From positions 1 to 64,000 of the forward strand of contig JAETOJ010000005.1 of the NCBI GenBank assembly GCA_021768085.1: DNA of 64,000 bases. Reading direction: 5' to 3'. The position numbers were made by a program, and so were the translations under genes. Positions 52,072 through 60,986 of the stretch are shown in pieces. The notes below the pieces were generated by a model, which was not told where the DNA came from, made no database searches, and worked only from the letters and a program-made list of their open reading frames with translations. This DNA comes from Bacillota bacterium (lineage in GTDB: Bacteria > Bacillota > Clostridia > Oscillospirales > Oscillospiraceae). The stretch's first letter is position 1; every line of letters starts with the position of its first letter.

Positions 52072-52108
52072 AGCGCCCGCCCCCTCACGCCGAGGGGACG
52101 GGCGCTTT
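52072..52108 (+). terminator. Terminator of malQ
   Basis: An imperfect 15-bp stem AGCGCCCGcCCCCTC/GAGGGGaCGGGCGCT followed by TTTC. Confidence 0.7.
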
Positions 52109-52113
52109 CAGCG

Positions 52114-52142
52114 TTGACAGCCCTGGGGAAAGCGGGTATGAT
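52114..52142 (+). promoter_or_regulatory. Promoter of the PfkB kinase gene
   Basis: TTGACA (52114-52119), 17 bases, TATGAT (52137-52142). The -10 box touches the left end of element C, so the element would be transcribed as the first part of the kinase mRNA leader (about 190 bases). Confidence 0.8.
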
Positions 52143-52307
52143 ATAGTCAGCACACTTGAAAATCGGTATATACCGATTTTCAAACAGCGGCAAAGCCCGT
52201 GTGCTGACTATGAAGTCTGCCGCAAGGCCGCTTTGCGGCCTTGCGGCGCGTAAGCGCCGCACAAGTTGAAAAGAAGTATTTACTTCTTTTCAACTGCGTC
52301 AACTATA
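52142..52307. mobile_element. MITE-like hairpin-array element C (166 bp, terminal inverted repeats)
   Basis: The 21-bp ends are imperfect inverted repeats (16 of 21), TATAGT at the left (52142) and ACTATA at the right (52302-52307), each followed inward by TTGAAAA/TTTTCAA. Inside are a 13-bp outer stem ATAGTCAGCACAC/GTGTGCTGACTAT (52143-52155, 52199-52211) holding a perfect 28-bp AT-rich hairpin (52156-52183), then a 13-bp GC-rich stem GCCGCAAGGCCGC with loop TTT (52219-52247), a GTAA-loop hairpin, and a 15-bp stem AGTTGAAAAGAAGTA with loop TT (52264-52295). No ORF. TA at each end could be a target duplication. Confidence 0.65.
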
Positions 52308-52338
52308 GAATCTGAACCAAACGACAGGAGGATGCCCT

Positions 52339-53304
52339 ATGACTGAGAACCGGTTCGACGTCACCGCCCTGGGGGAGCTGCTCATCGACTTTACGGAGAG
52401 CGGGCTCAGCGGCCAGGGCAATGCCCTCTTTGAGGCCAACCCCGGCGGCGCGCCCTGCAACGTGCTGGCCATGCTGAAGAAGCTGGGCCGCTCCTGCGCC
52501 TTCGTGGGCAAGGTGGGGGAGGATATGTTCGGTCATCTCCTCCGGGACGTGGCCGCGGAGGCGGGGATCTGCATGGATCACCTGGTGTTCGACCGGGACG
52601 CCCGCACCACCCTGGCCTTCGTAAAGACCTTTGCCAACGGCGACCGGGACTTCTCCTTCTACCGCAATCCCGGCGCGGATATGCTGCTGACAGAGGACGA
52701 GCTGCCCCTGGACGTCATCGCCAGCAGCCGGATCTTCCACTTCGGCACCCTGTCTATGACCCACGAGGGGGTGCGGAAGGCCACCGCCAGCGCCATCGAC
52801 TGCGCCCGAGAGGGCGGCGCGCTGATCTCCTTCGATCCCAACCTCCGCCCGCCCCTGTGGGCCAGCCTGGAGGACGCCCGGGCCCAGATCTCCTATGGCC
52901 TCGCCCACTGCGATATCCTGAAAATCGCCGACAACGAGCTGGAGTTCATGACCGGCGAGACGGACTTCGACAGGGGCGCGGCCCTGCTGCGGGGCAAATA
53001 TCCCAACATGAAACTATGCAACGTCACCGCCGGGGCGGAGGGCAGCTACTCCTACTATGAGGACAAGCGGGTGTTCGTCCCCGCCTGCAAGCTGGGCGGC
53101 ACCATCGAAACCACCGGGGCGGGGGACACCTTCTGCGCCTGCGTGTTGAGCTTCGTGCTGGAGCGTGGCCTGGACGGCCTCACCGAGGCGGATCTCACCG
53201 AGATGCTCCGCTTCGCCAACACGGCGGCCTACCTGGTCACCACCCGGAAGGGGGCCATCCGCTCCATGCCGGAGCGGGCGGAGGTGGAGGCCCTGCTGGC
53301 CTGA
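52339..53304 (+). CDS. PfkB-family carbohydrate kinase (fructokinase-like)
   Basis: A ribokinase-fold sugar kinase of 321 residues. The N-terminal glycine motif NPGGAPCNVLAMLKKLG and FVGKVGEDMFGH, and the C-terminal anion-hole signature ETTGAGDTFCACVL with the catalytic aspartate, are present. Sequence style is closest to bacterial fructokinases (ScrK type), but ribose or other ketose/aldose sugars are possible. Its promoter and long structured leader separate it from malQ, so it is not simply part of the maltodextrin operon. A strong terminator follows. Confidence 0.88.
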   Translation: MTENRFDVTALGELLIDFTESGLSGQGNALFEANPGGAPCNVLAMLKKLGRSCAFVGKVGEDMFGHLLRDVAAEAGICMDHLVFDRDARTTLAFVKTFANGDRDFSFYRNPGADMLLTEDELPLDVIASSRIFHFGTLSMTHEGVRKATASAIDCAREGGALISFDPNLRPPLWASLEDARAQISYGLAHCDILKIADNELEFMTGETDFDRGAALLRGKYPNMKLCNVTAGAEGSYSYYEDKRVFVPACKLGGTIETTGAGDTFCACVLSFVLERGLDGLTEADLTEMLRFANTAAYLVTTRKGAIRSMPERAEVEALLA

Positions 53305-53308
53305 AGCG

Positions 53309-53347
53309 CAAAAATCCCGTCCGGCTGGGCCGGACGGGATTTTTTTA
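53309..53347. terminator. Bidirectional terminator between the PfkB kinase and alpha/beta hydrolase genes
   Basis: An 11-bp stem ATCCCGTCCGG/CCGGACGGGAT with AAAAA before and TTTTTT after, between convergent genes. Confidence 0.9.
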
Positions 53348-54295
53348 CCCCATATGTTTGTCTAAAAACGCCTCAACTGTGGCCCAGTACAGCTCCGGAT
53401 CCTCCCAGGACGCCTCCCCGTGGGCCGCGCCGGGGATGGACAGTCGCTCCTTGTCCGCACTGTCGCAAGCGTCATATACCACATCCAGCATGGCGTAGGG
53501 CACGAAGGTGTCGTCCTCCCCGTGGATGAACAGCATGGGCAGGGCGGTCTTTTTCAACTGCTCCACCGCCGATGCCTCCTTGAAGCTCCACCCTGCCCGC
53601 ACCTGGGTCACCAGCGAGGCCGCGTCCAGCACCGGGAAGGTGGGCAGGCCGAACAGCTCGTCAAGCTGTCCGGCGAACTCGTCCCACACGGAGGAATAGC
53701 CACAATCCTCAATGACGCATTTCACGTTGGGGGACAGATCCGCCTCCCCGGCGGTCATCATCACCGTGGCCCCGCCCATGGACACGCCGAACAGCACGAT
53801 CTCCGCCTGGGGATCCCGCTCCACCAGGGTATTTACCCAGGCCACAATATCCCGGCGCTCCGGCCAACCCATGCCGGTGTACCGGCCCTCGCTGCGCTCA
53901 TGGGCCCGGGCGGCGGGGGCCAGCACATTGTACCCCATCTCATAAAATTTCAAGGCGAACCGGCCCCCGTACTGGGGAATGCTGCCATAGCCGTGGCAGA
54001 TCACCGCGTATTTGTGGCTACCCTCCCGGGGCAGGTACAGGCCGTGGAGCTTCAGCCCGTCCTGGCTGGTGAGCCAGCGATCCTCGCTGTTCTCGTCAAA
54101 CCAGGCGGCGTCCCCCTCCAGCGTCACACCCTCCGGGTCATAGGCGCCCAGCATACCACCGAACCGGGGATCCAAAGCAAAGTGGAACAAGTAGTTCCCC
54201 GCGAAGGCCAGCGCCCCGGCCGCCAATACCAGCAGCACAGCCAGGACAATCAGGACGATCTTCAGCCCCCGGCGTTTTTTCCGGGTCTTTTCCAT
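53345..54295 (-). CDS. Membrane-anchored alpha/beta hydrolase
   Basis: A 316-residue hydrolase with a cationic N-terminus and one transmembrane or signal-anchor helix (about residues 11-33), so the catalytic domain faces outside. The S9/YqkD-type fold is visible as ICHGYGSIPQYGGRFA, the nucleophile elbow FGVSMGGATVMM (Ser about residue 172), the acid in HGEDDTFVPY and the histidine in GAAHGEASW. The substrate is unknown. It lies 27 bases downstream of the flavodiiron protein gene on the same strand and probably shares its transcript. Confidence 0.85.
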   Translation of the reverse strand: MEKTRKKRRGLKIVLIVLAVLLVLAAGALAFAGNYLFHFALDPRFGGMLGAYDPEGVTLEGDAAWFDENSEDRWLTSQDGLKLHGLYLPREGSHKYAVICHGYGSIPQYGGRFALKFYEMGYNVLAPAARAHERSEGRYTGMGWPERRDIVAWVNTLVERDPQAEIVLFGVSMGGATVMMTAGEADLSPNVKCVIEDCGYSSVWDEFAGQLDELFGLPTFPVLDAASLVTQVRAGWSFKEASAVEQLKKTALPMLFIHGEDDTFVPYAMLDVVYDACDSADKERLSIPGAAHGEASWEDPELYWATVEAFLDKHMG

Positions 54296-54322
54296 GGGTC
54301 TTTCCCCCTTTGCAGGAGCGGA

Positions 54323-55489
54323 TCAGAGGGCCGCCGCAAACGCCTTTGCCAGCTCGCCCATCTGCGCCCGGTTTTCCTCCGTGGCGGCGGAGCGGATGGT
54401 GATCTTCGGATCCAGGATGGTCAGCCCCTTCATGGCCTCCAGCTCGCCCAGCATGGTTTTCAGGGCGGAGGGGCCCCAGGAGCCGTTTTCCATCAGCCCC
54501 ACCGTCCGATCCCGGAAGCCCTTGGACTTCAGCCGGGCCAGGAACTGGGCCATGGGCGGGAACACCCCCGCGTCATAGCTGGACGCCGCCAGCATCAGCC
54601 CGCTATACCGGAAGGCCCCGGCCACCGCCTCCGCCCAGTCCCGCCGGGCCAGATCGATGGTGTCCACGGCCAGCCCTGCCGCCCGCAGCTTGTCCGCCAG
54701 CTCCAGCGCCGCCCGGGCGGTGTTGCCGTGGATGGAGGCGTAGGCCACCAGCACGCCCTTCTCCTCCGGGACGTACCGGCTCCACAGATCGTACTTCTCC
54801 AGGGCCAGGGCCAGCCCCTCCCCGGACAGCACCGGGCCGTGGAGGGGGCAGATCCGCTTGATGTCCAGCGCCGCCGCCTTTTTCAGCAGGGTCTGCACCT
54901 GCACGCCGTACTTGCCCACGATGTTCAGGTAGTACCGCCGGGCCTCGTCCACCCAGGGGGCGGCGGGGTCGGCGTCCCCGAACCGGCCAAAGCCGTCGGC
55001 GGAGAACAGCGTCCCGCCGGTCTTTTCAAAGGACACCATCACCTCCGGCCAGTGCACCATGGGGGCCATGTAGAAGGCCAGGGTGTGCTCGCCCAGGGCC
55101 AGCTCCTCCCCCTCCTTCACAGTGAGGGAGCGGTGGGCAAAGTCCCGCCCGGTGAAGGCGGCCAGCATGGGGAAAGTCTTGGCGTTGCCCACCAGGGTCA
55201 TGGCGGGATACTTGTCTGCCATGGCGGAAATGCTGCCCGCGTGGTCGGGCTCCATGTGGTGGATCACCAGATAGTCCGGCTCCCGGCCCTCCAGCGCCCC
55301 CGCCAGGTTGGACAGCCACTCCTCTGTTTTCCGGGGATCCACCGAGTCCAGCACGGCCACCTTTTCGTCCAGGATCACCCAGGAATTGTAGCTCACGCCG
55401 TTGGGGACGGCGTATTGACTTTCAAACAGATCCAGATCTCCGTCAAAGCACCCCACCGGGCGGATTGCCGGGTCAAACGCAGCGCTCAT
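54323..55489 (-). CDS. Flavodiiron protein (FprA family, A-type)
   Basis: A cytosolic oxygen or nitric oxide reductase that protects anaerobes. The 388-residue protein has an N-terminal metallo-beta-lactamase-like di-iron domain with ligands in HHMEPDHAG (H-x-E-x-D-H), MVHWPEVM, FSADGFG and CPLHGPV. The C-terminal flavodoxin domain shows VAYASIHGNTARAALELA for FMN. All iron ligands are present, so it should be active. I prefer the ATG at 55489; a GTG three codons upstream sits only two bases from the GGGAGG. The redox partner (rubredoxin) is not in the window. Confidence 0.93.
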   Translation of the reverse strand: MSAAFDPAIRPVGCFDGDLDLFESQYAVPNGVSYNSWVILDEKVAVLDSVDPRKTEEWLSNLAGALEGREPDYLVIHHMEPDHAGSISAMADKYPAMTLVGNAKTFPMLAAFTGRDFAHRSLTVKEGEELALGEHTLAFYMAPMVHWPEVMVSFEKTGGTLFSADGFGRFGDADPAAPWVDEARRYYLNIVGKYGVQVQTLLKKAAALDIKRICPLHGPVLSGEGLALALEKYDLWSRYVPEEKGVLVAYASIHGNTARAALELADKLRAAGLAVDTIDLARRDWAEAVAGAFRYSGLMLAASSYDAGVFPPMAQFLARLKSKGFRDRTVGLMENGSWGPSALKTMLGELEAMKGLTILDPKITIRSAATEENRAQMGELAKAFAAAL

Positions 55490-55597
55490 ATGTGTCACAG
55501 CCTCCCTATTAAATAATAGTTCGATTCATCCCCCGATTTTACTATGGACAGCCCCTCCCGTCAAGCGGCAATTTGCCCAGATTCCGGCGGTTTTCCC

Positions 55598-55626
55598 TTG
55601 ACTTTCCCAATGGGCTCTGCTATGAT
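55598..55626 (+). promoter_or_regulatory. Promoter of the DegV gene
   Basis: TTGACT (55598-55603), 17 bases, TATGAT (55621-55626), 34 bases before the start codon. Confidence 0.75.
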
Positions 55627-55660
55627 GTAATTATCAAAATGATATTTGGAGTTTTTTTGT

Positions 55661-56497
55661 ATGAGCTTTAAAATCATCGTTGACAGCTGCTGCGACCTGA
55701 GCCCCGAGGTGCTGTCCACCGGGGTATACCAGAGCATCCCCCTCACCATCCATGTGGGGGAGAACGAGTTCCGGGACGACGAGACGCTGCGCACCGAGGC
55801 GCTGGTGGACGCCATGGCCATGTGCCAGGAGGCGTCCCACACCGCCTGCCCCGCCCCGGCGGAGTATCTGGCGGCCTACGAGGCGGCGGAGGGGGACGTG
55901 TACGTGGTCACCCTGTCCGCCCTGCTGTCCGGCTCCCACAACAGCGCCTGGCAGGCCGCCCAGATCTTCCACGAGGAGCACCCGGATCGGAACCTCCACG
56001 TGTTCAACTCCTGCTCCGCCTCCGCTGGGGAGACCCACATCGCCCTGGCCCTGTCCAAGCTGGCGGGCTCGGGGATGCCCTTTGATCAGGTGGTGGCGGA
56101 GATGGATCGGCGCATTGCCCGGATGAATACCCTGTTCGTGCTGGAAAACCTGGACGTGCTGCGCAAGGCGGGACGGCTCACCCGGGTGCAGTCCCTGGTC
56201 ACCGGGGCGCTGCGGGTGAAGCTGGTGATGGGCTCCACCCCCCAGGGGGAGATCATGCGCCACGGGCAGGCGCTGTCCATCAAGCAGGCCCTGAACAAGC
56301 TGTGCGCCATCATGGCGGCGGACGAGCGCCACCGGGGGCAGCTGCTGTGCATCTCCCACTGCCTGTGCCGGGAGCGGGCGGAGTACCTGCGGGCACTGGC
56401 CTTCAAGACCTGCGATTTCGCCGATGTACGCATCGAGGAGACGAGGGGGATCAGCACCTTCTACGCCAACTCCGGGGGCATTGTGGCGGCGTATTGA
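55661..56497 (+). CDS. DegV-family fatty-acid-binding protein
   Basis: A 278-residue protein of the DegV/FakB family, which binds a fatty acid and presents it to a fatty-acid kinase. The N-terminal MSFKIIVDSCCDLSPEVL with the SxxD region, the SALLSGSHNSAW motif contacting the fatty-acid carboxylate and the C-terminal domain starting near VTGALRVKLVMG are present. GGAG lies nine bases before the ATG at 55661. A kinase gene is not nearby. It is monocistronic between its promoter and a strong terminator. Confidence 0.88.
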   Translation: MSFKIIVDSCCDLSPEVLSTGVYQSIPLTIHVGENEFRDDETLRTEALVDAMAMCQEASHTACPAPAEYLAAYEAAEGDVYVVTLSALLSGSHNSAWQAAQIFHEEHPDRNLHVFNSCSASAGETHIALALSKLAGSGMPFDQVVAEMDRRIARMNTLFVLENLDVLRKAGRLTRVQSLVTGALRVKLVMGSTPQGEIMRHGQALSIKQALNKLCAIMAADERHRGQLLCISHCLCRERAEYLRALAFKTCDFADVRIEETRGISTFYANSGGIVAAY

Positions 56498-56514
56498 CCA
56501 ATGCAACTGAACAT

Positions 56515-56551
56515 AGGGCCGCGGATCAGACTGCCGCGGCCCTGTTTTTTT
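56515..56551 (+). terminator. Terminator of the DegV gene
   Basis: A 10-bp stem AGGGCCGCGG/CCGCGGCCCT followed by GTTTTTTT. Confidence 0.9.
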
Positions 56552-56669
56552 GCAAGTCTTAAAAAACTCGCCCTTCCCACAGCGGGCGGTGTATGTTATA
56601 ATTGTTTCATCTTTTGGCAAACTAAGGCAGACGGGCCCCGCCCGTCCGACACAGAAAGCTGGGATCAAT

Positions 56670-57866
56670 TTGAAGCAATACGACGCGCTGATCGTGGGCG
56701 CGGGCTATGCCGGCGCGGTGACCGCCCGGCGCTTAGCCGAGGACGGCAACAAAAAAGTGCTGGTGCTGGAGCGCCGGAGCCATGTGGGCGGCAATGCCTA
56801 CGACTGCCCGGACAGCGCCGGAATCCTGATCCACCAGTACGGCCCCCACATCTTCCACACCAACGACAGGCGGGTGTTCGACTATCTGTCCCGGTTCACG
56901 AACTGGCGGCGCTACCAGCACCGGGTGATCGCCAACCTGCCCCGGGACAACCCCGAGGCGATCCCTCCGCACAAGAAAACAGACGGACGGATGTTCTTCC
57001 CCGTCCCCTTCAACCTGGACTCCATGAGAAACGCCTTCGGGGAAGAGGAAGGGGAGCGGCTGGGCCGGAAGCTGCTGGACGCCTATCCCGCCCAGAGCCA
57101 GGTCACCATCCTGGAGCTGCGGCAGAACCCGGATCCCGAGATCTCCGCCATCGCGGACTATGTGTATGAGCACGTGTTTGTCCACTACACCATGAAGCAG
57201 TGGGGCCAGACCCCGGAGGAAATCGACCCCAACACCACCGCCCGGGTGCCGGTGCGGCTCAGCCGGGATGACCGCTACTTCCAGGACGCCTATCAGGGGA
57301 TGCCCTTGGAGGGCTACACCCCCATGTTCGAGAGGATGCTGGATCACCCCAACATCACCGTGGAGCTGAACACGGACGCGCTGAAACGCCTGGAGCTGGC
57401 GGACGGCGTGATCAAGCTGGACGGCCAGGCTTTTGACGGCCCCATGATCTACACCGGCCAGGCCGACGAACTGTTTGGCTTCCGGTTCGGGCCGCTGCCC
57501 TACCGCACGCTGGAGTTCGGGTTTGAAACCCTGCCCCGGGACGTTTACCAGACCCACGGCACCGTGAACTACACCGTGGATCAGCCCTACACCCGGATCA
57601 CCGAATTCAAACACCTCACCGGCCAGGAGCTGCCCGGCGTCACCACCATCATGAAGGAGTACTCCCGGGCCTACACCGGGGCAGGCGGTGAGATCCCCTA
57701 CTACGCCATCATCAACCCGGACAACAACGCCCTGTACGCCAAATACGCTGATCTGGCCGCCCAGTACCCCAATCTGCGCCTGCTGGGCCGTCTGGCGGAA
57801 TACAAATACTACAACATGGACGCCATCGCGGCGCGGGCCCTTGCCCTCACCGACGAGCTGCTCTGA
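56670..57866 (+). CDS. glf: UDP-galactopyranose mutase
   Basis: A flavoenzyme that converts UDP-galactopyranose to UDP-galactofuranose for cell-surface glycans. The 398-residue protein has the FAD-binding ALIVGAGYAGAVTARRLAED at the N-terminus, the substrate-site QYGPHIFHTN and FPVPFNLDS motifs, and the YKYYNMDAIAARAL C-terminal signature. The start is a TTG at 56670; the longer frame would begin inside the preceding terminator. A TATAAT box is at 56597-56602. The adjacent GT2 gene (57884) fits use of the product sugar in surface polysaccharide. Confidence 0.93.
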   Translation: MKQYDALIVGAGYAGAVTARRLAEDGNKKVLVLERRSHVGGNAYDCPDSAGILIHQYGPHIFHTNDRRVFDYLSRFTNWRRYQHRVIANLPRDNPEAIPPHKKTDGRMFFPVPFNLDSMRNAFGEEEGERLGRKLLDAYPAQSQVTILELRQNPDPEISAIADYVYEHVFVHYTMKQWGQTPEEIDPNTTARVPVRLSRDDRYFQDAYQGMPLEGYTPMFERMLDHPNITVELNTDALKRLELADGVIKLDGQAFDGPMIYTGQADELFGFRFGPLPYRTLEFGFETLPRDVYQTHGTVNYTVDQPYTRITEFKHLTGQELPGVTTIMKEYSRAYTGAGGEIPYYAIINPDNNALYAKYADLAAQYPNLRLLGRLAEYKYYNMDAIAARALALTDELL

Positions 57867-57883
57867 GTGGGAGAGAGAGAACT

Positions 57884-58912
57884 ATGGATAAATTGATCAC
57901 CTTCGCCGTCCCCTGCTACAATTCGGCGGCCTACATGGATCACTGTATTGAAACCCTGCTGTGTGCCGGAGAGGACGCGGAGATCATCCTGGTGGACGAC
58001 GGCTCCACCAAGGACGACACCCCCGCCAAGTGCGACACCTGGGCGGCAAAGCATCCCGATATCATTCGGGCCATCCACCAGGAGAACGGCGGCCACGGCG
58101 AGGGCGTCAACCAGGGCATCCGCAACGCCCGGGGCCTCTACTACAAGGTGGTGGACTCGGACGACTGGCTGGACACCGACGCCCTGGGCCAGGTGATGGC
58201 CAAGCTCCGGGAGTTCGCCGCCATGCCCGCCCCGGTGGATCTGTTCATCGCCAACTACGTCTATGAGCACGTGGAGGACAACACCCGGAAGGTCATGGGC
58301 TACAAAAACGTGTTCCCCCTGAACCAGATCTTCACCTGGGAGTCCATCCGCCACTTCCGCACCTCCCAGTACCTGCTGATGCACTCGGTGATCTACCGCA
58401 CCCAGCTGCTGCGGGACTGCGGATTGGAGCTGCCCAAGCACACCTTCTACGTGGACAACATCTTCGTCTATCAGCCCCTGCCCTACGTCAAGACGCTGTA
58501 CTACATGGACTTGGATCTGTACCGCTACTTCATCGGCCGGGCGGATCAGAGCGTCAACGAGGCGGTGATGGCGGGCCGCATCGATCAGCAGGTGCGGGTC
58601 ACCAAGCAGATGATCGCCGCCCACGATGTCATGGCCATCAAGGCCACCCAGCCCCGGCTGGGCCGGTATATGCTGAACTACCTGTCCATGATGATGTCCA
58701 TCTCGTCCATCTTCTCGGTGATCGCCAACACCCCCCAGTCCCTGGGCCTGCGCACCGAGCTGTGGGAGTACCTGCGGCAGAAGGACGCCGCCCTCTACCG
58801 CCGCTGCCGCTACAAGGCCACCAACGTGGGCACCAACATCCCCGGCTATCAGGGGCGGAAGCTGTCCGTGGGGCTGTACCGTCTGGCCCGCAAGATCTAT
58901 AAGTTCAACTAA
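57884..58912 (+). CDS. Family 2 glycosyltransferase
   Basis: A GT-A fold transferase of 342 residues. The N-terminal ITFAVPCYNSAAYMDHCIET and ILVDDGSTKDDTP bind the sugar nucleotide. The DSDDW (DxD-like) metal site follows at about residue 90. The C-terminal 100 residues are helical and basic, probably membrane-associated. It starts 18 bases after glf, in the same operon. It may use UDP-galactofuranose, but that is inferred from gene order alone. Confidence 0.88.
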   Translation: MDKLITFAVPCYNSAAYMDHCIETLLCAGEDAEIILVDDGSTKDDTPAKCDTWAAKHPDIIRAIHQENGGHGEGVNQGIRNARGLYYKVVDSDDWLDTDALGQVMAKLREFAAMPAPVDLFIANYVYEHVEDNTRKVMGYKNVFPLNQIFTWESIRHFRTSQYLLMHSVIYRTQLLRDCGLELPKHTFYVDNIFVYQPLPYVKTLYYMDLDLYRYFIGRADQSVNEAVMAGRIDQQVRVTKQMIAAHDVMAIKATQPRLGRYMLNYLSMMMSISSIFSVIANTPQSLGLRTELWEYLRQKDAALYRRCRYKATNVGTNIPGYQGRKLSVGLYRLARKIYKFN

Positions 58913-58938
58913 ATTAACGCAAAAGGAGAAATGAAGCC

Positions 58939-59247
58939 ATGTCCGTACAGACCATTACGCAGCAAAACTTTGACCAGGTGGTGCTCCAGTCCGACAAGCC
59001 GGTGCTGGTGGACTTCTGGGCCCCGTGGTGCGGCCCCTGCCGCATGGTGTCCCCCCTGGTGGACGAGATCGCCGGGGAGCGGGACGACATTGTGGTGGGC
59101 AAGGTGAACGTGGACGAGCAGAACGAGCTGGCCGCCCGCTTCGGCGTGATGAGCATACCCACCCTGCTGGTGTTCAAGGATGGCGAGATCGTCAACAAGG
59201 CGGTGGGCGCCCGGCCCAAGACGGAGCTGTTGAAGCTGCTGGACTAA
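58939..59247 (+). CDS. trxA: Thioredoxin
   Basis: A 102-residue thioredoxin with the redox motif [11 protein letters not shown] (about residues 28-38) and the cis-proline loop [12 protein letters not shown]. Reduces disulfides of cytosolic proteins with thioredoxin reductase, which is not encoded here. AAAAGGAG precedes the ATG. It follows the GT2 gene by 26 bases without an obvious terminator, so the two may be co-transcribed although the functions differ. Confidence 0.95.
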   Translation: MSVQTITQQNFDQVVLQSDKPVLVDFWAPWCGPCRMVSPLVDEIAGERDDIVVGKVNVDEQNELAARFGVMSIPTLLVFKDGEIVNKAVGARPKTELLKLLD

Positions 59248-59250
59248 ACG

Positions 59251-59354
59251 CGAAAAAGGCAGGGCCTTTTTCGGCGAGGGATTGCGGCCCGACTGCGGGC
59301 GCGAACTCTGCGAGGCTTTTTCTGGGCCGCCCCGACGGGCGGCCCTTGCTTTTT
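59251..59354 (+). terminator. Two hairpins after trxA, probable terminator
   Basis: CGAAAAAGGC/GCCTTTTTCG (59251-59273) and GGGCCGCCC/GGGCGGCCC (59324-59345), the second followed by TTGCTTTTT. The rest of the spacer to 59452 contains only a TATACT-like box near 59368. Confidence 0.6.
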
Positions 59355-59452
59355 CCCGAAAAGCTGATATACTGTAACTTGTTAGGGTCTGCGCCGCATA
59401 GAATGGAGCGGCAAATTCAACAGACCGCTGTTTTTATGGGAGGTTATCCATC

Positions 59453-60799
59453 TTGCCCGACGACCCATTCTTACCGAAGCTAATCATCCTGATCGTCCTG
59501 ATCCTGATCAACGCCTTCTTTGCCGCGGCGGAGATCGCCGTCATCTCCCTGTCCGAGACCAAGCTGAAAAAACAGGCCGAGGAGGGGGACAAGAAGGCCG
59601 CCCGCCTCCTGGCCCTCACCCAGGCTCCCGACCACTTCCTGTCCGCCATCCAGATCGCCATCACCCTGGCCGGGTTTCTGTCCTCCGCTTTCGCGGCGGA
59701 CAGCTTCTCCGACCCGCTGGTGCGCTGGCTGGTGGACGATCTGGGCGTCACCGCCCTATCCCCCGCCGCGCTGAACAACCTGATGGTGGTACTCATCACC
59801 GTGGTGCTGTCCTACTTCAGCCTGGTGCTGGGCGAGCTGGTGCCCAAGCGCATCGCCATGAAGAAAACCGAGGGGGTGGCCCGGTTCACCGTAGGCGTGG
59901 TGTCCGGGGTGGCGGCGGTATTCCGGCCGGTGATCTGGCTGCTGTCCAAGTCCACCAATGGGGTGCTGCGCCTGCTGGGCATCGACCCCAAGGCGGACGC
60001 CGAGGACGTGAGCGAGGACGAGATCCGCATGATGGTGGATCTGGGCGAGGAGCGGGGCGCCATCGAGACCTCAGAAAAGGAGCTCATCGAGAACATCTTC
60101 GAGTTCAACAACACCACCGCCGAGGACGTGATGATCCACCGCACCGACATGGTGATGGTGTGGGTGGACGACTCCAATGAGGAGGTGCTCAGCGCCATCC
60201 TGGCCTCCGGCCGCTCCCGCTTCCCGGTGTACCGGGAGGACGCGGACGACATCGTGGGCATACTCAACACCCGGGACTTTCTCCTCAACGCCCAGGAGGA
60301 CGATCCCAAGCCCCTGGCCGGTCTGCTGCGCCCCGCCTACTTCGTGCCGGAGTCGGTGCGCACCGACGTGCTGTTCCGGGATATGCAGAGCAAAAAGGTA
60401 CATATGGCCATCGTGGTGGACGAATACGGCGGCACCTCGGGCCTGGTGACCATGGAGGATCTGCTGGAGGAGATCGTGGGCAACATCTACGACGAGTTCG
60501 ACCCGGCAGAGGAAAAGGACATCGAGCCGGCGGGGCCGGGGGTGTGGAAGGTGTCCGGCTCCTGCCCGCTGGAGCAGGTGGCCCAGGCCCTGGGGGTGGA
60601 GTTCCCCCAGGAGGAGGAGTCCGACACCCTGGGCGGGCTGGTGTTCGCCCAGTTGTCCGTCATCCCGGAGGACGGCGCCCAGATCGAGGTGGACGCCCAC
60701 GGGCTGCACATTGAGGTGCTGGGCTTCGCCGACCGGCGAGTGGAGTGGGCGCTGGTATCCAAGCGGTCGCCCGCCCCCGAGAACGAATCTGACGTGTGA
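59453..60799 (+). CDS. CNNM/CorC-type (HlyC) membrane protein with CBS domains
   Basis: A 448-residue membrane protein. An N-terminal DUF21/CNNM domain with three or four helices (about 1-185) is followed by a pair of CBS domains (about 205-330, with EDVMIHRTDMVMVWVD and MAIVVDEYGGTSGLVTMEDL) and a C-terminal CorC_HlyC domain (about 345-430). Such proteins are linked to magnesium and cobalt efflux or homeostasis rather than haemolysis. The start is TTG with GGGAGG ten bases upstream. It is full length and monocistronic, ended by a strong terminator. Confidence 0.9.
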   Translation: MPDDPFLPKLIILIVLILINAFFAAAEIAVISLSETKLKKQAEEGDKKAARLLALTQAPDHFLSAIQIAITLAGFLSSAFAADSFSDPLVRWLVDDLGVTALSPAALNNLMVVLITVVLSYFSLVLGELVPKRIAMKKTEGVARFTVGVVSGVAAVFRPVIWLLSKSTNGVLRLLGIDPKADAEDVSEDEIRMMVDLGEERGAIETSEKELIENIFEFNNTTAEDVMIHRTDMVMVWVDDSNEEVLSAILASGRSRFPVYREDADDIVGILNTRDFLLNAQEDDPKPLAGLLRPAYFVPESVRTDVLFRDMQSKKVHMAIVVDEYGGTSGLVTMEDLLEEIVGNIYDEFDPAEEKDIEPAGPGVWKVSGSCPLEQVAQALGVEFPQEEESDTLGGLVFAQLSVIPEDGAQIEVDAHGLHIEVLGFADRRVEWALVSKRSPAPENESDV

Positions 60800-60800
60800 G

Positions 60801-60836
60801 AAACCGGCGGGGCGCGCTGCGCCCCGCCGGTTTTGC
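60801..60836 (+). terminator. Terminator of the CNNM gene
   Basis: A 14-bp stem AACCGGCGGGGCGC/GCGCCCCGCCGGTT with loop GCT and following TTTTG. Confidence 0.88.
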
Positions 60837-60908
60837 TCAAGTTCGCCGAACTTTTCCCCCCGCCCTCCGGGGAAAACCGGCATATTGTGAAAGTTCTCCT
60901 GTCAAGTC

Positions 60909-60936
60909 TTGACTTTTCCCTCCGCTTGTATATCAT
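60909..60936 (+). promoter_or_regulatory. Promoter of pyk
   Basis: TTGACT (60909-60914), 16 bases, TATCAT (60931-60936), 50 bases upstream of the ATG. Confidence 0.65.
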
Positions 60937-60986
60937 GTGGACGGACAATTAGAATTCAGAATCTGTAACCTTGGAGGAACCCTGTT

